Origin: Acestrorhynchus altus
Taxonomy: Eukaryota > Chordata > Actinopteri > Characiformes > Acestrorhynchidae
Assembly: GCA_034509495.1 (NCBI GenBank)
Contig: CM067517.1
Span: 29,563,979-29,627,978 of the forward strand
DNA length: 64,000 nt
Direction of reading: 5' to 3'
The notes below the pieces were generated by a model that was given only the letters and a program-made list of their open reading frames with translations, had not been told where the DNA came from and ran no database searches. Every line of letters begins with the position of its first letter. The stretch's first letter is position 1. The position numbers and the translations under genes are program-made. Below, in pieces: positions 13,590-27,000 of the stretch.

Positions 13590-16500
13590 TGCAGTGGACT
13601 TAGAATTAAAGCAGTTCATCATAATTTCTGCTCCACGTCCATGGACTGATATTATTCATGTTCATTGATCACGGCTCATTATAAGTACTCTTCAGTGCTG
13701 GATATTGGCTCAAAAATGATCAAATCCACCTACAGCTTAACAAGAACCCATTCAGGACCTGGAGGATCAAAATGAAAAGGAGAAGAGAATGTTGGAAGAA
13801 CAAGAACAGTACATTATTATTGGTTTCACATTGATGTAAATGATAAAAAGTAAAATGATTTTAATTAGCAGGACGTTGGACGTCTTTTTTACCTCAAGAC
13901 CAAAAACTGCTAAGTAGACTGATCTACAGACACAGGTGTCCAGAGTCACGTGGTGTGGACTCGCAGAACTCAGCAGATTTCAGCCACTGTCTATGTGATC
14001 TATTATATCCTCCGACCTTTTCACAGAAAAGCAGGAGTTATAATCTATATTATAGAAACGTTTGACCGCATTAATGTCCACACCATCCGTTAAAAACTTT
14101 AGGTTCCTCACTGACATTTAGCAGCCTTTTTGATTTAATGAGCAGCCTGTCGGGGAAAAACTAACAGACACACAGCATCTACTCTGTCATCACCAAACAG
14201 GAGCTGCACAGAACTGAATCATTTACTGTAGCACAAATCATCAATAGAACTTCCTGAAAGACTGACAGTGGTTACTGAATCATTTCTAAAAGCTGTTGGA
14301 TACTATATAGTAGTTCATCATTTAAAACATACTTGACAAAATAGTCCCTCCTTATTCAGACCAAACTCTGATCTTTAGAGCAAGGAAAAGGTTCACACAT
14401 AGGAGATTTCTTCAGGAAAACACACGGATGGATTTCATTTTTATTAGAATTCATTGTAAAGTAACTGTAAACATTGTTACTGGAAAATATTTCAGTAGAA
14501 AGGTTCGTGTCCATTTCTGATTCTGCTTTTATGAAATAGTGAGAACTTACTACATATTCGCTGGCCTAAAACAGCCACACCCAGTCCACTTGTCCGTGTC
14601 ATGTTCATGATAGAATTCCACTGGTTGGTATCTGCAGTATTCGGCCGCGGATCAGACTATCTTCGCCATTGTAGCCTCCAAAGATGTAGATCTGGAGAAA
14701 AACAGCACGCTATAAATCCAGAATGAAGGCACCTGAACACTACAATGTGAAAGAGCACTGCCATCAATTCATTCATTGGTTTTCACAAAGTGATGTGATA
14801 AATATAATATTCAACCTAATAACTGTTTAATAATGTAACGTTCAAGCTTCTTCTACATATACGCTACAAGAGCATTAAGCCTTTAGCAGTTCTTGGTGGC
14901 TTTTTACTGCAAGGTGTTTTCTTTGTGTTATTCTACACACTTGCATGTTAGGCCCACAGTTTGCATTTACCTTGTTGTTGAAGGGTGACAGCACTCTCGC
15001 ACTAAATTCTTTTTCCATGCATGCGCAGCATGGTCCACTGATTGGTCTTGGGGTCGTAGCGCTCTGCTGAACTCAGTCTCTGGTAGTCATTGTAGCCACC
15101 CATAACATAGATGAGTCCATCCAAACACTGAACTCAGAACGACAATCATGCATGAAGGCCCTACTGGTGCCAAGTCTTTGTGATGAGATTGAACTTTACA
15201 TGATATCAGTATCACTGAGCCCCCAATGTGGTACAAAAATCATCCACTGTGCCGTGAAATGCTCTCTGGGTTCCTTCTGCCCAGTCAGTCATTAACCAGC
15301 GATCAACCTTTGAGTCATAGACCTCGATGACATTGGTACAACTTGTTCGATTCCATCCACCAGAGGCTACCATGATTGTAAAAAGTGTAAATCAATGAAA
15401 GAGGATTCTGATACTGGTCCTAGACACATCGTCAGGTGACGTGGAGCAAGATCTTCTAGGGCATCATCAATGATGGGCTGACACTTCACTTGGGTGTTGA
15501 TCAGCAGGTTCTCCTGCATGTTCTGCGGGAAAGTAGTCATTTCAATCAGGCCAGCCTAACCTAATCACACAGAACACAGCACAAGTTCATTAGTGATAGA
15601 TAATCATGTTCACACCCTCATTCACTTTTACAGTTAAACAACACAGCAGCAGCCCACACTGCTATGGGGAACCGGAGAACCTTTCCTCCGTCCATACTCC
15701 CTACATTCTAGATACTAATCAAATTCAAACTAATGCATATCACATTTCAAGAGGGGGACGGTTACAGAAAAGGGCTCTATGATCCGAATCCTCAGTGGTC
15801 AATGAAATTCAATACCAGTGTGCAGTGTCTGGGTGGGGTGTAAACTTCAACTCAGTAGCCTCTGAATTCTATTTGAGGAATTCTACTTTTTGCTGAGCTG
15901 CTGAAGCTGAAGCTGTACCTTTGACAGTAGTGTTGGAAGGTTTCTGGAGCGAAGTTCAGGAGCGTGTTGAACCCATTTCATTACAGCTTCAAACACTGTC
16001 TCCTCCTGCTTCACGTCCAGCTTATCGTTCTCCAAGATGCTGCTCACTTCTTTCAGACTGAGTTCCTTAAATCCTCTGCCTCTAATCTAGAACCTCCTCA
16101 AAATGTTCTAGGAGGTAGGTGAACACTCGCTCATACAGGGGATAGTGCTGCATCTCATCAGCGAACCTGAAGCAGAGACACAAGAACGTTTAATTTTGTG
16201 AAGTGTCTTTACTGTCTTTTTAAGTCAGTGAAAGAGAGACAAAACTAGACAAAATATAAAACACAGAGAAACCATGAACCCATTAACAAAATACATGACA
16301 CCATTTTTTAAAATAATTTTTAATCATGTTTTTAATGATAAATAAATAATTATAAATAAATGGACGATTAAACAGCATTCATTGGAATTACATTCATACA
16401 GAGTATGTCTAGATAAACACTGTAGTTTAGTGAATGGATCTTCTAAAAAATCATAAGAAACTTTCTAAAGGAAGTCTATTATTTTCATAAGTATTTTAAG

Positions 16501-17240
16501 ACACTTGTTTTTATTTACTCATGAATATACTCTGTTATTCTGAATGAAGATTCATCAGCCACAGTTACTTCAAAGTTTCCAGATCAAATCTGATGACTGT
16601 AGGATAAGGCTGGAAGTAGTCTTTAAGTCTTTAGGCCAGTGACCAACATGAACCATGTTATTACATCACACTGTTCACCCAGTAACACCTTCATTGTCCG
16701 ACACTTCTAGTCATTTTAAATCAAGCTGATGATTTGGTTTGAGAATTTAAAGTTTACGCTCTATAGTGACAGACCCCCTCCACCGTCCCCATTCCTTCTT
16801 ACCTGCAGGTGCTGATGCAGTTCTCAGGGTGAGCCACCCTCTATGAAGCTGCAGCAGAGCTCACCAAGGTCCTGATGCACAGATATTTGGAAGCGTTCAG
16901 AAGAGGTCCCCATTCTCAGAGGTGATAATGTCACAGGTGTAGATGTACTGCAAGACCAGCTCCATTATGTCCGGAGTCACAGTTGGGACGTCGAGCTCAG
17001 TCTTTACAGAGCACTTCCAGTTGCTGCTTGTGAACAAAATTCTGTGAATGATAAATAAATCACAGTGAACCTTCCTGAAAAAGATGCAGAGAAACAGAAC
17101 TTTCAAATGCTGCAGAGAAATTGTCCCACCTGAAATATTCACAGCGTTCACTGAGGACGAGCTTGTGGCCGGGAATCTAATCTCACCTAATTTTGATAAC
17201 TACATCACCACACAGACAGCTGTCTACACGAGATGATTGA
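13590..17240 (-). pseudogene. klhl10-like: KLHL10-like BTB-BACK-kelch gene, copy B, degraded
   Basis: It has the same exon order as copy A: BTB start at about 17,230-17,130 (badly frameshifted), second BTB exon about 17,010-16,810 (VTPDIMELVLQYIYTCD visible), BACK exons about 16,690-16,560 and 16,170-15,890, the long kelch exon about 15,530-14,975, and later kelch exons near 14,695-14,565, 14,010-13,885 and 13,755-13,590. The kelch strand motif around LDGLIYVMGGYNDY survives near 15,120-15,060. Indels are dense (for example near 15,170-15,260, where the exon is broken several times) and no long uninterrupted frame is left. No intronic CA microsatellite is present. Divergence from copies A, C and D is mostly short indels. 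Confidence 0.75.
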
Positions 17241-17850
17241 GGAAATCCTGTGAGTGGTCGTTTGCCCTCTTAATGAGTCCAGCTGCCTTCTGGTTGTAGT
17301 CTGAGGACGAATGTGGAACTTTTTTAGAACGCTACATCACAACAGAATCCTAATGAAGTAATGCTTTTTCTAAGTGTCTGTTCTATGATGTCATTCTTGT
17401 GTAGAGATGATGTTGTTGGAACATTTTAACCTGGTTGATGCTGAACGAAAACAAACAGGACTGACAGCCTCTACATACCTTTGACCCAATTCCAACTTGT
17501 CTGATGATGCCTGACTGATTGATGCACTTGAACTGTATTTTCGATATGAAGGTCTTGGATTATCAGTTCTAGGATTTAATCTAAATCAAGAAGGAGAAAT
17601 CTTAGAGCACTTGACCGATGTTCAGTGAAAACGGGTTAATGTTCTACCTTTAACATTATTATAAAATGCTACTTATATGCTGTCTCTTGGTTCAGATAAT
17701 AAGACTATTTAGAGAAGTAACTCTATATTCTCATGATGGGACATCCCAAACTGAGACAGAAGAGCCTCTTTTTATAGTTCCATTCTGTGATGGTCAATGA
17801 TGATGTCAGAATCAAGCAGTGTGATTTGGCAGAGAATGTGTAACAATCGA
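17241..17850. other. 5' flank of copy B
   Basis: This stretch is homologous to 28,010-28,700 (unit C) and 39,500-40,220 (unit D), with many short gaps. It includes the CATTTTAACCTGGTTGATGC phrase shared with C and D. No separate gene is visible. Confidence 0.6.
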
Positions 17851-18012
17851 CCAGCACTCAGCACTCAGCAGTGATGCTAACCAATGAGCACTCAGCATCA
17901 TAAATACCAACCAATCAGCTTTCAAATATCAATAGCAATCCAATCAGCATTCAACATCAGATATAGCAACCATTCAGCATTCAGCAGCAGAAGCAACCAG
18001 TCAGCACAGAGT
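17850..18012. repeat. Minisatellite of CAATCAGCATTCAGCA-type units
   Basis: There are about six imperfect units of roughly 25-30 bp built on ACCAATCAGCATTCAGCA. Homologous short arrays lie at about 28,715-28,785 and 40,235-40,300 at the same place in units C and D, with different copy numbers. Confidence 0.7.
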
Positions 18013-18234
18013 AATGGCAATGTAGAGTTATTTACAGTAATGAAAGGTTGTAGTTCTACCGGATGAATACCCAATGCCACGCCTTCCTCCCTTCTTAACC
18101 AATCAACTGCCCTCCATATGAGAAGAGTAAGTGGACTGCAGAAGTCGGCTGTTGCTCCAGTAGAGATTCCGTTTCTTCGCCCACTGATCCTCTCTTGGTA
18201 TAGTTGTTGTCGCCCTTGTGGGTGTATCTATGAT

Positions 18235-18360
18235 CCATGAGAATTCAGATTTACTCAGTATATACTATGAATGATTCATAGTATCCACTATGAATTATAC
18301 CATATCCACTATGAATTACTCAGTGTCCACTATGAATTACTAGTATATATTTATGAATGA
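18235..18360. repeat. Short AT-rich tandem repeat
   Basis: There are five or so copies of a unit reading TCCACTATGAATTACTCAG with indels. The 18,013-18,234 stretch before it holds nothing I recognise. Confidence 0.7.
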
Positions 18361-18429
18361 GAGGGCTAGACCCCACAGATTCACTTTCATCTCGGAATTT
18401 AAAAGGAGTCTATAGAAACAGCTATTTGC

Positions 18430-18735
18430 CTGATGACTGGATCAAAACATCTCCCAAACATCAGGCAGCTGGGATATTCCCAGTATGCAGTGGTCAGTAC
18501 CTACCAAAACTGCTCTAAGAAAGGACAACTGGTGAACTGGTACACGGTCATGGTGTTCAAGGCCCACTGATGCTCGTGGAGGTCCCTCGTCACTACTTAG
18601 AGGACTCAAGGATCTGCTGTACTATTAATCTTGGTACCAAATACCATGCCTCTATGGGTTGGAGCTGTTTTTGCACTGGGGAACCTACACAAGATTGGGA
18701 AGGTGGTTTTAATGTAATGGCTGATTCGCGTATTT
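18430..18735 (+). mobile_element. Internally deleted Tc1-like transposon (non-autonomous)
   Basis: The left part (CAGTGGTCAGTACCTACC, then AGAAAGGACAACTGGTGAAC) corresponds to the 5' transposase region of a common fish Tc1-like element. The right part (AAGGATCTGCTG, then GGGAACCTACACAAGATTGG) corresponds to the last codons of transposase. It ends with GGTGGTTTTAATGTAATGGC, the typical terminal sequence. The central catalytic region is missing. A second deletion derivative of the same family, in opposite orientation, is at 47,165-47,430. Confidence 0.75.
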
Positions 18736-19789
18736 CTGAGCCTATGAATCAAAAGGAGTGATATAAAAATGTGAACCAAATGTGGTAAAGAAACATTCAG
18801 ACCAAACTGTAACTGTCCTCGAGGTTCTAGCAAATGAGGGCATTAAAATAGCTGAGAGAAATCTGCACTCACACTGCACACTTGACAAAACACAATAAAA
18901 CACACAGATGTTCCAGAACCAGCTAATAAAGATGCCATAATGCTGGGTACTGATCCAAAAACCAAACTGTCCTAGATAACCCGGAGTCATACAGTGTCAG
19001 AGTAGTTTGTTAGAGAACGTTGATCACCTCCACATGGTGTGAGGAGAGCACGTGATGAATTGGGTAGCTCCATAATAAATGAGGTTCATAAACCTCTTCA
19101 CTCAGTTTCAAAACTGAAGGACCAAGGTTTCACATTTTATTTACTCTACATTTAACTTACTAAATATAATGTCGTGTGCAAATGTTACTTTTGAGGTTCA
19201 CAGGATCTTGAGGTGTTTAGGATTATCTATTTGAAGAATCATCAACTTTTTAACTTCAGCTTTTTATGATGCTGTGCATATTTCCTGAATTTGCTAAATC
19301 ATTGAATCCATTATTCAAAAGTCTATTTCAGTGAGACATGGTTTGATTTCTTTGTAATAACCCATAAGCAGCTGTCTCTGAAATGTTTCTCAGTCTTACA
19401 GGCTTTATTTGACCCTGATTAATCCTGTTAATATTTATTCATTCGATTTTGAACTGAGGAAGAATCTTATAGCTTTCTCCTGCTTTGTGAGCCTCAACCA
19501 TTTTCTTATTTCAGTTAGGCAGCTGCTTAGAAGAACCCATGGCTGCTGTTTTTTGGGACAAGTGTACAAGTGTCTGTGTTTTATTAAAATTTTGAAATTT
19601 GCATCACCTGGTCTTTCCTAGCGATGATTGTGAACAAGCCATAACACTGACAGGCTAATAAAGTCTGAGACCTCAGTCAAAGTTATCTGAATTCAAATCT
19701 CCTAATGTTCTCAAATCCTTCAAGGTACTTTCTTTTGTTAACTGTACACCGCATAAACCTTATTAATTATTGATCAATATAACCCAAAA
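18736..19789. other. Spacer between units B and C, mostly unrecognised
   Basis: No gene or domain is seen. 19,480-19,580 (GGCAGCTGCTTAGAAGAACC) matches 3,780-3,830 in the leader of unit A, so at least part of the spacer belongs to the duplicated landscape. 19,760-19,800 (TGATCAATATAAC) matches 31,178-31,215, marking the start of the C/D leader homology. Confidence 0.5.
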
Positions 19790-20625
19790 ACGCCCAATAT
19801 TTTCAATGTCCTGTGTGTAATTACCCGTAAATAATGTATAAATAATGTTTCTTTATTATTTACAGTGTTTATGTAACGGATAAGAAAAGAGATGTTTATT
19901 ATTTTAATTCACTTATCATCTTTGTTATTTTTGTTTTATTTATTTTATATTTGTGATTTTTGTGGGTAATTTCACAGAAATATTGTGTATAATTTTGAAC
20001 TGTGAAACAGACTTTTACTTTGAAATCAAGTGAGTTCTCAGAATCTGCGCGGGCTTTTCTCTCCTCAGTTCGCGCCTAATATCACTGAGGAGAGGTGGGT
20101 GTTTACTGTTTACTCTTCAGAATTTACCGTTTTAAAGTTGTTCAAGCACAAATAATACTCATAAATCTGTTAGATAACATGTATTTTAGCACTTAGAGTA
20201 AGACATTGAGTTATTAAGGTAGTTTTTTTGTGTAGAGAGTGTTTTTAATGAATACAGCTGACACCAGTTAACCTAAATGGTGTGCGCCACAGCTGGTTGT
20301 GTGTGTGAGACAGAGAGAATTCCATGCTGTGTTTTGCTACTCTCATGCACAGGCACAGGAGCAAGAATAAATTCCCAGTGTATGGCAGTGTGTGTCCAGT
20401 CTTTCCTCCATTCACAACGCAGAGGGTATTAAAGATCAGGGCGGCCAGGTCAACTCAGCAGAGAGGACACACACACGCAAGGCGCTACATTTATACTGTA
20501 TATTGTATTTTCTGCACTGTGTATTTATCTATTATCTTTGGTGTAAGCTCACTCTCCCTTGCTCGCTTACTATTGTAATAATGTGAATGTCCCCATCAAG
20601 TGGACTAATAAAGGATTACCCTTAT
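19790..20625 (+). mobile_element. LINE 3' tail interrupted by a solo LTR (leader of unit C)
   Basis: This is LINE 3' untranslated sequence split in two: 19,790-19,871 and 20,490-20,625. The second piece ends in GGACTAATAAAGGATTA. The two halves join exactly like the uninterrupted version at 11,850-12,015. The same split structure recurs at 31,190-32,025. Confidence 0.7.
19872..20489 (+). mobile_element. Solo LTR (618 bp) with TTTA target-site duplication
   Basis: It begins TGTAACGGATAAG and ends AGGCGCTACA, giving the canonical TG...CA ends. It is flanked by TTTA on the left (19,868-19,871) and TTTA on the right (20,490-20,493). The empty site with a single TTTA is preserved at about 11,895-11,898 in unit B. 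A GAATAAATTCCC polyadenylation-like motif lies near 20,365. No internal retroelement sequence belongs to it, so it is a recombination product. A paralogous copy is at 31,277-31,888. Confidence 0.8.
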
Positions 20626-20627
20626 TG

Positions 20628-23137
20628 TCATGCACCCCTCAGTCTCTCCGACTCCATCATAATACCAGTTAATCACCTAACCAATCATACCTGTGTTCTC
20701 ATTATCAGTCTGTCCGTGTTTGACCCGCTTCTGCTTTCTGACACCAGCTTTTGTCTCATCCTGTTTTCAGTCTGCTAGGTATTGGTTCCGCTGTTTTTTA
20801 CTTCGTCCCTGGTTCATCCTTTCTGGTATTGTCTCGTCTACCTGTTGTTGACCTGGACTGTCTGACCCTGTTTTAAATTACTGTGTTTACATCTACGCTC
20901 GCTTCCCCTTTCCTAAGGAGAGAAAGCTAGACCAAAAACAATGGAAACAGCAGATATTGGGAAAATGTTTACAGCCATGTCCTGACAGGACAGTTAAGTA
21001 GAGAAACGAGACTCTCCTCTTTTCTCGGCATTTCTCAGTCTGTGGAGGAGCTCGCCAGCAGCAAACGAAAGCAGCAGGACCAGCTTGCTCAGATCCTGAC
21101 TGGCCTGCAAGCACTGACCACAGGAGCCTTAAAATAGTCTCACTGGGAGGGCTCTGGATTGGGCCACCGCTGTCTGGGGGACAATCCAGTCTCTCCTATA
21201 TCAGAACTTTGAGAGCGGGTCTGGGCGTTGACCACGCAGCTGCAGGCAGATCTGCAGAGTTGCTGCTGGCTCTCCGCAGGGTGCACGCTCCGTGGCTGTC
21301 TATGCCTGGATTTCCTCGCACTGATGTGGCCAGTAGTGGCTAATGAGCCAGCTCTCTTAATGCTTACCGCATGACTCGGAGGAGGAGATTTTTGACTGAA
21401 AGCACTCAGAGGCTGTGATCTCTCTTTGGACAACCTGCACTCTGCAACCCTGTTTCACCCAGACCTGCCCAGAGGAACACGCTCCCTGCTCCTTCTCCTC
21501 CAGTTCAGACTGAGGAACCCATGCAACTGGATGCTTACCATCTGTCCAGAGAGGAGCGCCAATGAAGACTCCACAATCGTCTGTACCTTTACTGTGGAGA
21601 GAATAACCCGTCTTACAAGACTGTGAGAGAACACCACGGCATTTACAGGCTGCAGCACAGACGTGGTGAGTATCTACTGTGCTTCTTTAACTTTTCATCC
21701 TTCTTTTACCAGTAACCATCAGAGGTGGAAGTCACATTAATTGGACAGAACCAAAATCCATTAAGGACCTGCAAAGATTCCTTGGATGTGCAAACTTATT
21801 GGAGGTCGGTACCTCAGCAGTATAGCAGCACCACTGACAGCTTTATTGAATGGAGCCCCTAAGAGACTTGCTTGGTCTGAACAAGCTGCTGAGGCCTTCT
21901 TTTGACTCAAAAGCTTTTACTTCTGCTCTGGTCCTGGGAACATCCCATTTATGGTTGAAGGAGATGCCTCTGAAACTGGGGTTGGGGCTATACCTTCTCA
22001 GAGGAGTGGTTCTCCACCCAAGCTTTTCCCTGTGGCCACCTTCTCTCATAAACTCAGTCAAGCCAAAACAGAATTATGGTATTGGGGATAGAGAACTTTT
22101 AGCTGTCAAACTCGCATTGGAGGGTACCAGACACCCTTTACTAGTTCTAACAGACCACAAGAACCTTGAATACATCCGCTCGGCCAAACAACTCAACTCT
22201 CGGCAGGCCAGATGGTCAGTCTCCTTTTCACAGTTCACTTATCACATACCGCCCTGGGGATGAATACTGAGCAGACGCTGTCTCATGGCTCCATCAAGCT
22301 ACCATGGAAGAGGACACAGATTTTGAACCACCGTCCATCTTACCAAACTCTGTCATGGTGGCTCCTATCAGATGGGACATTGATGAAGTCATTGAGGCAG
22401 CATTACAAGAACATCCTGTTTCTCCGCGTTCCTTTAGTAATTTTTTACGTGTTTGTTGCAAATCGTTGCTAACTTGGTCCCACTCAACTTTGTCCTCGGG
22501 TCATCCAGGTGAGACCCAGACGCTGCAACTCCTCAAGACACAATACTGGTGGGAGACTATGTGAGAGGATGTACTCTGGTTCGTATCATCATATCCTGTG
22601 TGTGCCAATTGTAAAATCCATAAGACCTTTCCAGCTGGTGTTTAGTGTCACCTCCTATACCCCAACGTCCTGATCGCACATAGCTTTAGATTTTGTTACA
22701 GATTTTCCCCCCTCAGGTTTCACCACAGTTCTCACCATTGTTGAACGATTTTCCAGATTCATCAAATTTGTTCCGTTCAAGTCCCTGCCTTAAGCCATGG
22801 ACACTGCCAAAGCTCTATTTGAGCATGTGTTCAGACATTTCAGTACCTGAGGATGTACTGACTGATCGTGGCCCACAATTCACCTCCCATGTGTGGGAAG
22901 TCCTTTAAACATTTAGCAGGCCGCGCGTGAGCCTCACGCCGTTATCATCCTCAAGCAATGGACAATGTGAGTCTACTAATCAAGAACTTGTCATGCACCC
23001 TCTCAGTCTCTCTGACCGCTCCCATATGTGTCTACCTGCATGTTATTGACCTGACTGTCTGGACTGCAGCTTTGACATTTATTCCATTCAATTACTGTGT
23101 TTATATTCGCGCTGCTTCCTCTGTCCTGTCTTGAGAC
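20628..23137 (+). mobile_element. Ty3/gypsy retrotransposon remnant 1 (unit C), lacking protease and reverse transcriptase
   Basis: The element starts TGTCATGCACCCC (5' LTR) and a shortened, related LTR begins at about 22,986. It is flanked by TTAT-like sequence on each side. In order: 5' LTR (about 280 bp); gag-like region at 20,930-21,420 (SVEELASSKRKQQDQL); zinc-knuckle start (LYCGENN) near 21,580-21,620; then RNase H at 21,850-22,260 (DRELLAVKLALEGTRHP, LTDHKNLEYIRSAKQLNSRQ) and an integrase part near 22,840-22,910 (PEDVLTDRGPQFTSHVWE). Compared with the copy in unit D, about 720 bp covering protease and most of the reverse transcriptase are deleted near 21,715. Frameshifts and stops make it dead. 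Confidence 0.85.
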
Positions 23138-23489
23138 TTATCTGTTCATAGTAACAGTCAGTTTGATAAGGCTGCCCAAAATTTTACATGCTTCTGTATC
23201 AGGTCACTTACAAATGTCCAAAACCAGAATGTTGACAGAGACACTTTAGAGATAAAGATCTAGTTTTACTTTGAGTATGGGCAAAACATCCAGAAGACAT
23301 CTGTCATTCCAATCAGCTCTTTATTGAATTGAGATTCATGAAAATGATGCTTTAGACTGTTCCAGACTCAGTCTTTCAACTTCACTCCTCTGGACTCAGT
23401 CCTCCAGTATCGTCCAGTTCAGTGTAGAAGCTCAAACTGTGGGGGACGAACCAATGAAAACAAACACTTTTTGTTAAGACTCTGAAGTT

Positions 23490-23493
23490 ACTT

Positions 23494-23522
<29 letters not shown>
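23490..23522. repeat. (TG)n microsatellite, 3' flank of copy C
   Basis: There are about 15 TG units, paralogous to the longer tract at 4,360-4,413. 23,138-24,040 around it is the 3' flank of copy C, homologous to the corresponding stretch of units A, B and D. Confidence 0.9.
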
Positions 23523-23524
<2 letters not shown>

Positions 23525-24044
23525 ATACAGTTTAGTGAGGCATCTCTGAACTGTACAATTGTACACAATTCAGCTGATTGTATGCTTGCTGCAAATGTCA
23601 CCTAATATTTAGATAGAAAAAGCAGTGAAGAGTGATCAGCATGTTAAGTTCACTCACCTTAAACTCTTTATTACATTTGTTTTTTCTGGATTTGAAGGTT
23701 GTTTGTGAGCATTAGTTTCTGTGTATTTCAGAAATGTTGGGGACTGGATATCAGACAACAACTCAGACCACGGTAAAAAGATTTAAGTTTGAGGCCTCAA
23801 ACCCAAAGAGCAATAAAAGAGACATTTTGATCCAGCAGGAGCTTTGACTGAAATACAACCATCACATACATCCACTCTTCACATATGACACTGCTGGACA
23901 CAACTCTGAAGACCACGTTAGTTTAGTACAATAACAGCATAAAGATACACTAAACTATAAACTATACAACTATATAAACTACATTTTGTTCGATACGTCA
24001 AATGTTGGTGGCAGTGATAAAAAAAATTTCCATTATTTTGTCCA

Positions 24045-27000
24045 GTGTGCAGTGGACTTTAGAGTTAAAGCAGCTCATCACAATTTCTGCTCCACGTTCA
24101 TGGACTGATATTCATACCATTTATCGAGAGGTTCTCGCCATAGTACCTGCGCTGGCTGCCACCTAAACCATCAACCACCTACAGCGAACAAGAAGCCATT
24201 CAGACCTGGAGGATCAAAATGAAAAGGACAGAAGAGAATGATGAAGAACAAGAACAGTACATTATTATTGGTTCCATATTGATGTAAATGATAAAGAGTA
24301 AAAGTGATTTTAATTAACAGGACTTTGGACGTCTTTTTACCTCAATACCAAAATTCACGCAGACCGTTCATAGGGACACAGGTGTCCAGAGCACAGTGGA
24401 TCGTAGAACTCAGCAGATTACAAGTCCCTGTTCATGTGGACGCATACCCGACTATTCACAGAAAAGCAGGGAGTTATAATCTATATTATAGAAACACAAT
24501 CACATTAATGTCCACACCGGGTCCGTCCTTAGGCCCTCACTGACATTTAGCAGCCTTTGTTTTAATGAGCAGCCTGTCGGGAAACTAACAGACACACAGC
24601 ATCTACTCTGTCATCACCAAACAGGAGCTGTACAGAACTGAATCATTTACTGTAGTTATCAAATCATCAATAGAACTTCCTGAAAGACTGACAGTAGTTA
24701 CTGAATCATTTCTAAAAGCTGTTGGATACTATATAGTAAGTTCATCATTTAAAAACATACTTGGACAAAATAGTCCTCCTTATTCAGACAAAACCTGATC
24801 TTGTGAGCAAGGAAAGGTTCAGCACATAGGAGATTTCTTCAGAAAACACATGGATGGATTTTTATTAGAATTCATTGTAAAGTGAATCTGTAAACATTGT
24901 TACTGAAAAATATTTCAGTAGATGGTTCGTGTCCATTTGATTCTGCTTTTATGAAATAGTGAGGGACTTACTACATATATTCGCTGTCCTAAAACAGCCA
25001 CACCCAGTCCACTCCTGTCCGTGCTCATGTTCATGATAGAAGTCCACTGGTTGGTTTCTGCTGCCCTGCCATGTTCAGATCATCTGCGCCATTGAAGCCT
25101 CCAAAGATGGCGATCTGGAGAAACAGGCACGTTATAAAATCCAGAATGAAGACAAATTCTGAACACTACAATGAAAGAGCATGCCATCAATTCATTCATT
25201 GGTTTTCTTCACAAAGTGATGTGATAAATATAATATTTAACCCAATAACTGTTTACTAATGTAACATTCAAGCTTCTTCTACATATACGTCTACAAGAGT
25301 ATTAAGCCTTTACAGTTCTTGGTATTTTTTATTGCAGTGGTGTTTTCTAGGTTATTCTACACTTGTGATGTTGAAGCTCCAGTTTGCATTTACCTTGTTG
25401 TTGAAGGTGACAGCACTTGCATTACTCCTTTTTCATGCATGTGGTGGCACGTCCACTGATTGGTCTTGGGGTCATAACACACTGCTGACTTCATAGTGTG
25501 GAAGTCATTGAAGCCACCTATAACATAGATGAGTCCATCCAGCACATCGATTAACTTGCCGAACGGCAAAATGCATACTCCACTGGGTGCCAGGTCTTTG
25601 TGACGCAGATTGGAACTTTTTGTACACTGCTGAGGTAATCGCATCACTGGAGCTCCCCAATGTGGTACAAAATCCATCCAGGACTGCTGTACCATTATAC
25701 GCTCTCGGGTTCCTTCTGCCCAGTCAGTCAATATCCAGCGATCAACCTTTGAGTCATAGACCTCGATGACATCAATACCTGTATTCCACCCACCAGAGGC
25801 TACCATGATAGTGTGCGGTAACCGGGGCCGAGTTAGAGGGTTCTGATACCGGTACTAGAAACACTGCTCGTGGTGACGTGGGAGCAAGATCTTAAGGGCA
25901 TCATCAATGATGGGCTGACATCACTCTGGGTGTTGATCAGCAGGTTGTCCCGTGATGTTCTTATGGAAGTAGTCATCAATGAGGCCCAGTCCTAATCACA
26001 GAACACACAGCATGTTCATTAGTGATAGGATAATCATGTTCACACCCTCATTCACTTTTACAGTTAAATATAAATACAGCAGCAGTCTATGACGCTATGG
26101 GGAACTGAGAACCTTTCCTCCGCCCATACTCCCTAAGCATTCTAGATACTAATCAAATTCAAACTAATGCATATCACATTCTCAAGAGGGATGCCGCTTA
26201 AGCCCCTAATCCTCAGTGGTCAATGAAATTCAATACCAATGTGCAGTGTCTGGGGTGTAAATCTCCAACTCAGCAGCTTGAATTTATTTGAGGAAATTCT
26301 ACTTTTATTGAGCTGCTGAAGCTGAAGCTGTACCTTCCGACAGTAGTGTTGGGGTTTGAGCGAAGTTCAGGAGCGTGTTGAACCCATTTCATTACAGCTT
26401 CAAACACTGCCCTCCTGCTTCACGCCCAGTTTATCGTCAAGATGCTGCCTATTTCAGACTGAGATCCTTAAAATCCTCTGTCTTCATCTAGAACTCCTCA
26501 AAATGTTCGGAGGTAGGTGAACGCTCAAAGCCATACAGGGATAGTGCTGCATCTCATCAGCGAGCCTGAAGCAGAGACACAAGGACATTTAATTTTGTAA
26601 AGTGTCTTTACTGTCAGTGAAAGTGAGACAAACTAGACAAGTATATAAAACACAGAGAAACCATGAACCCACAACTGAACATACATAAGACACAATTTTT
26701 TTTTATTTGTCACATTTTAATGATAGCAATAATTATAAATAAATGGATGATTAAAGAGCATTCATTGGAATTACATTCAAACAGAGTATGTTCAGATAAA
26801 CACTGTGAAGTTTGTGTGAATGATCTTCTAAAAAATCATAAGAAACTTTCTCTAAAGGAAGTCTTCACATTTTGTATATTCTTAAGACACTTGTTTTTAT
26901 TTACTCGTTTGTAACATAGTCTGTTATTCTGAATGAAGATTCATCAGCCACAGTTAACATTTCAAAGTTTCCAATATCCAGATCAAATCTGACAACTGTA

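Noticed and set aside
21850..22263. RNase H/DDE-like open frame as a possible domesticated gene
   Set aside because: It is a fragment of the decayed Ty3/gypsy element, with a nearly identical broken counterpart at 34,190-34,580. Nothing shows selection or an independent promoter.
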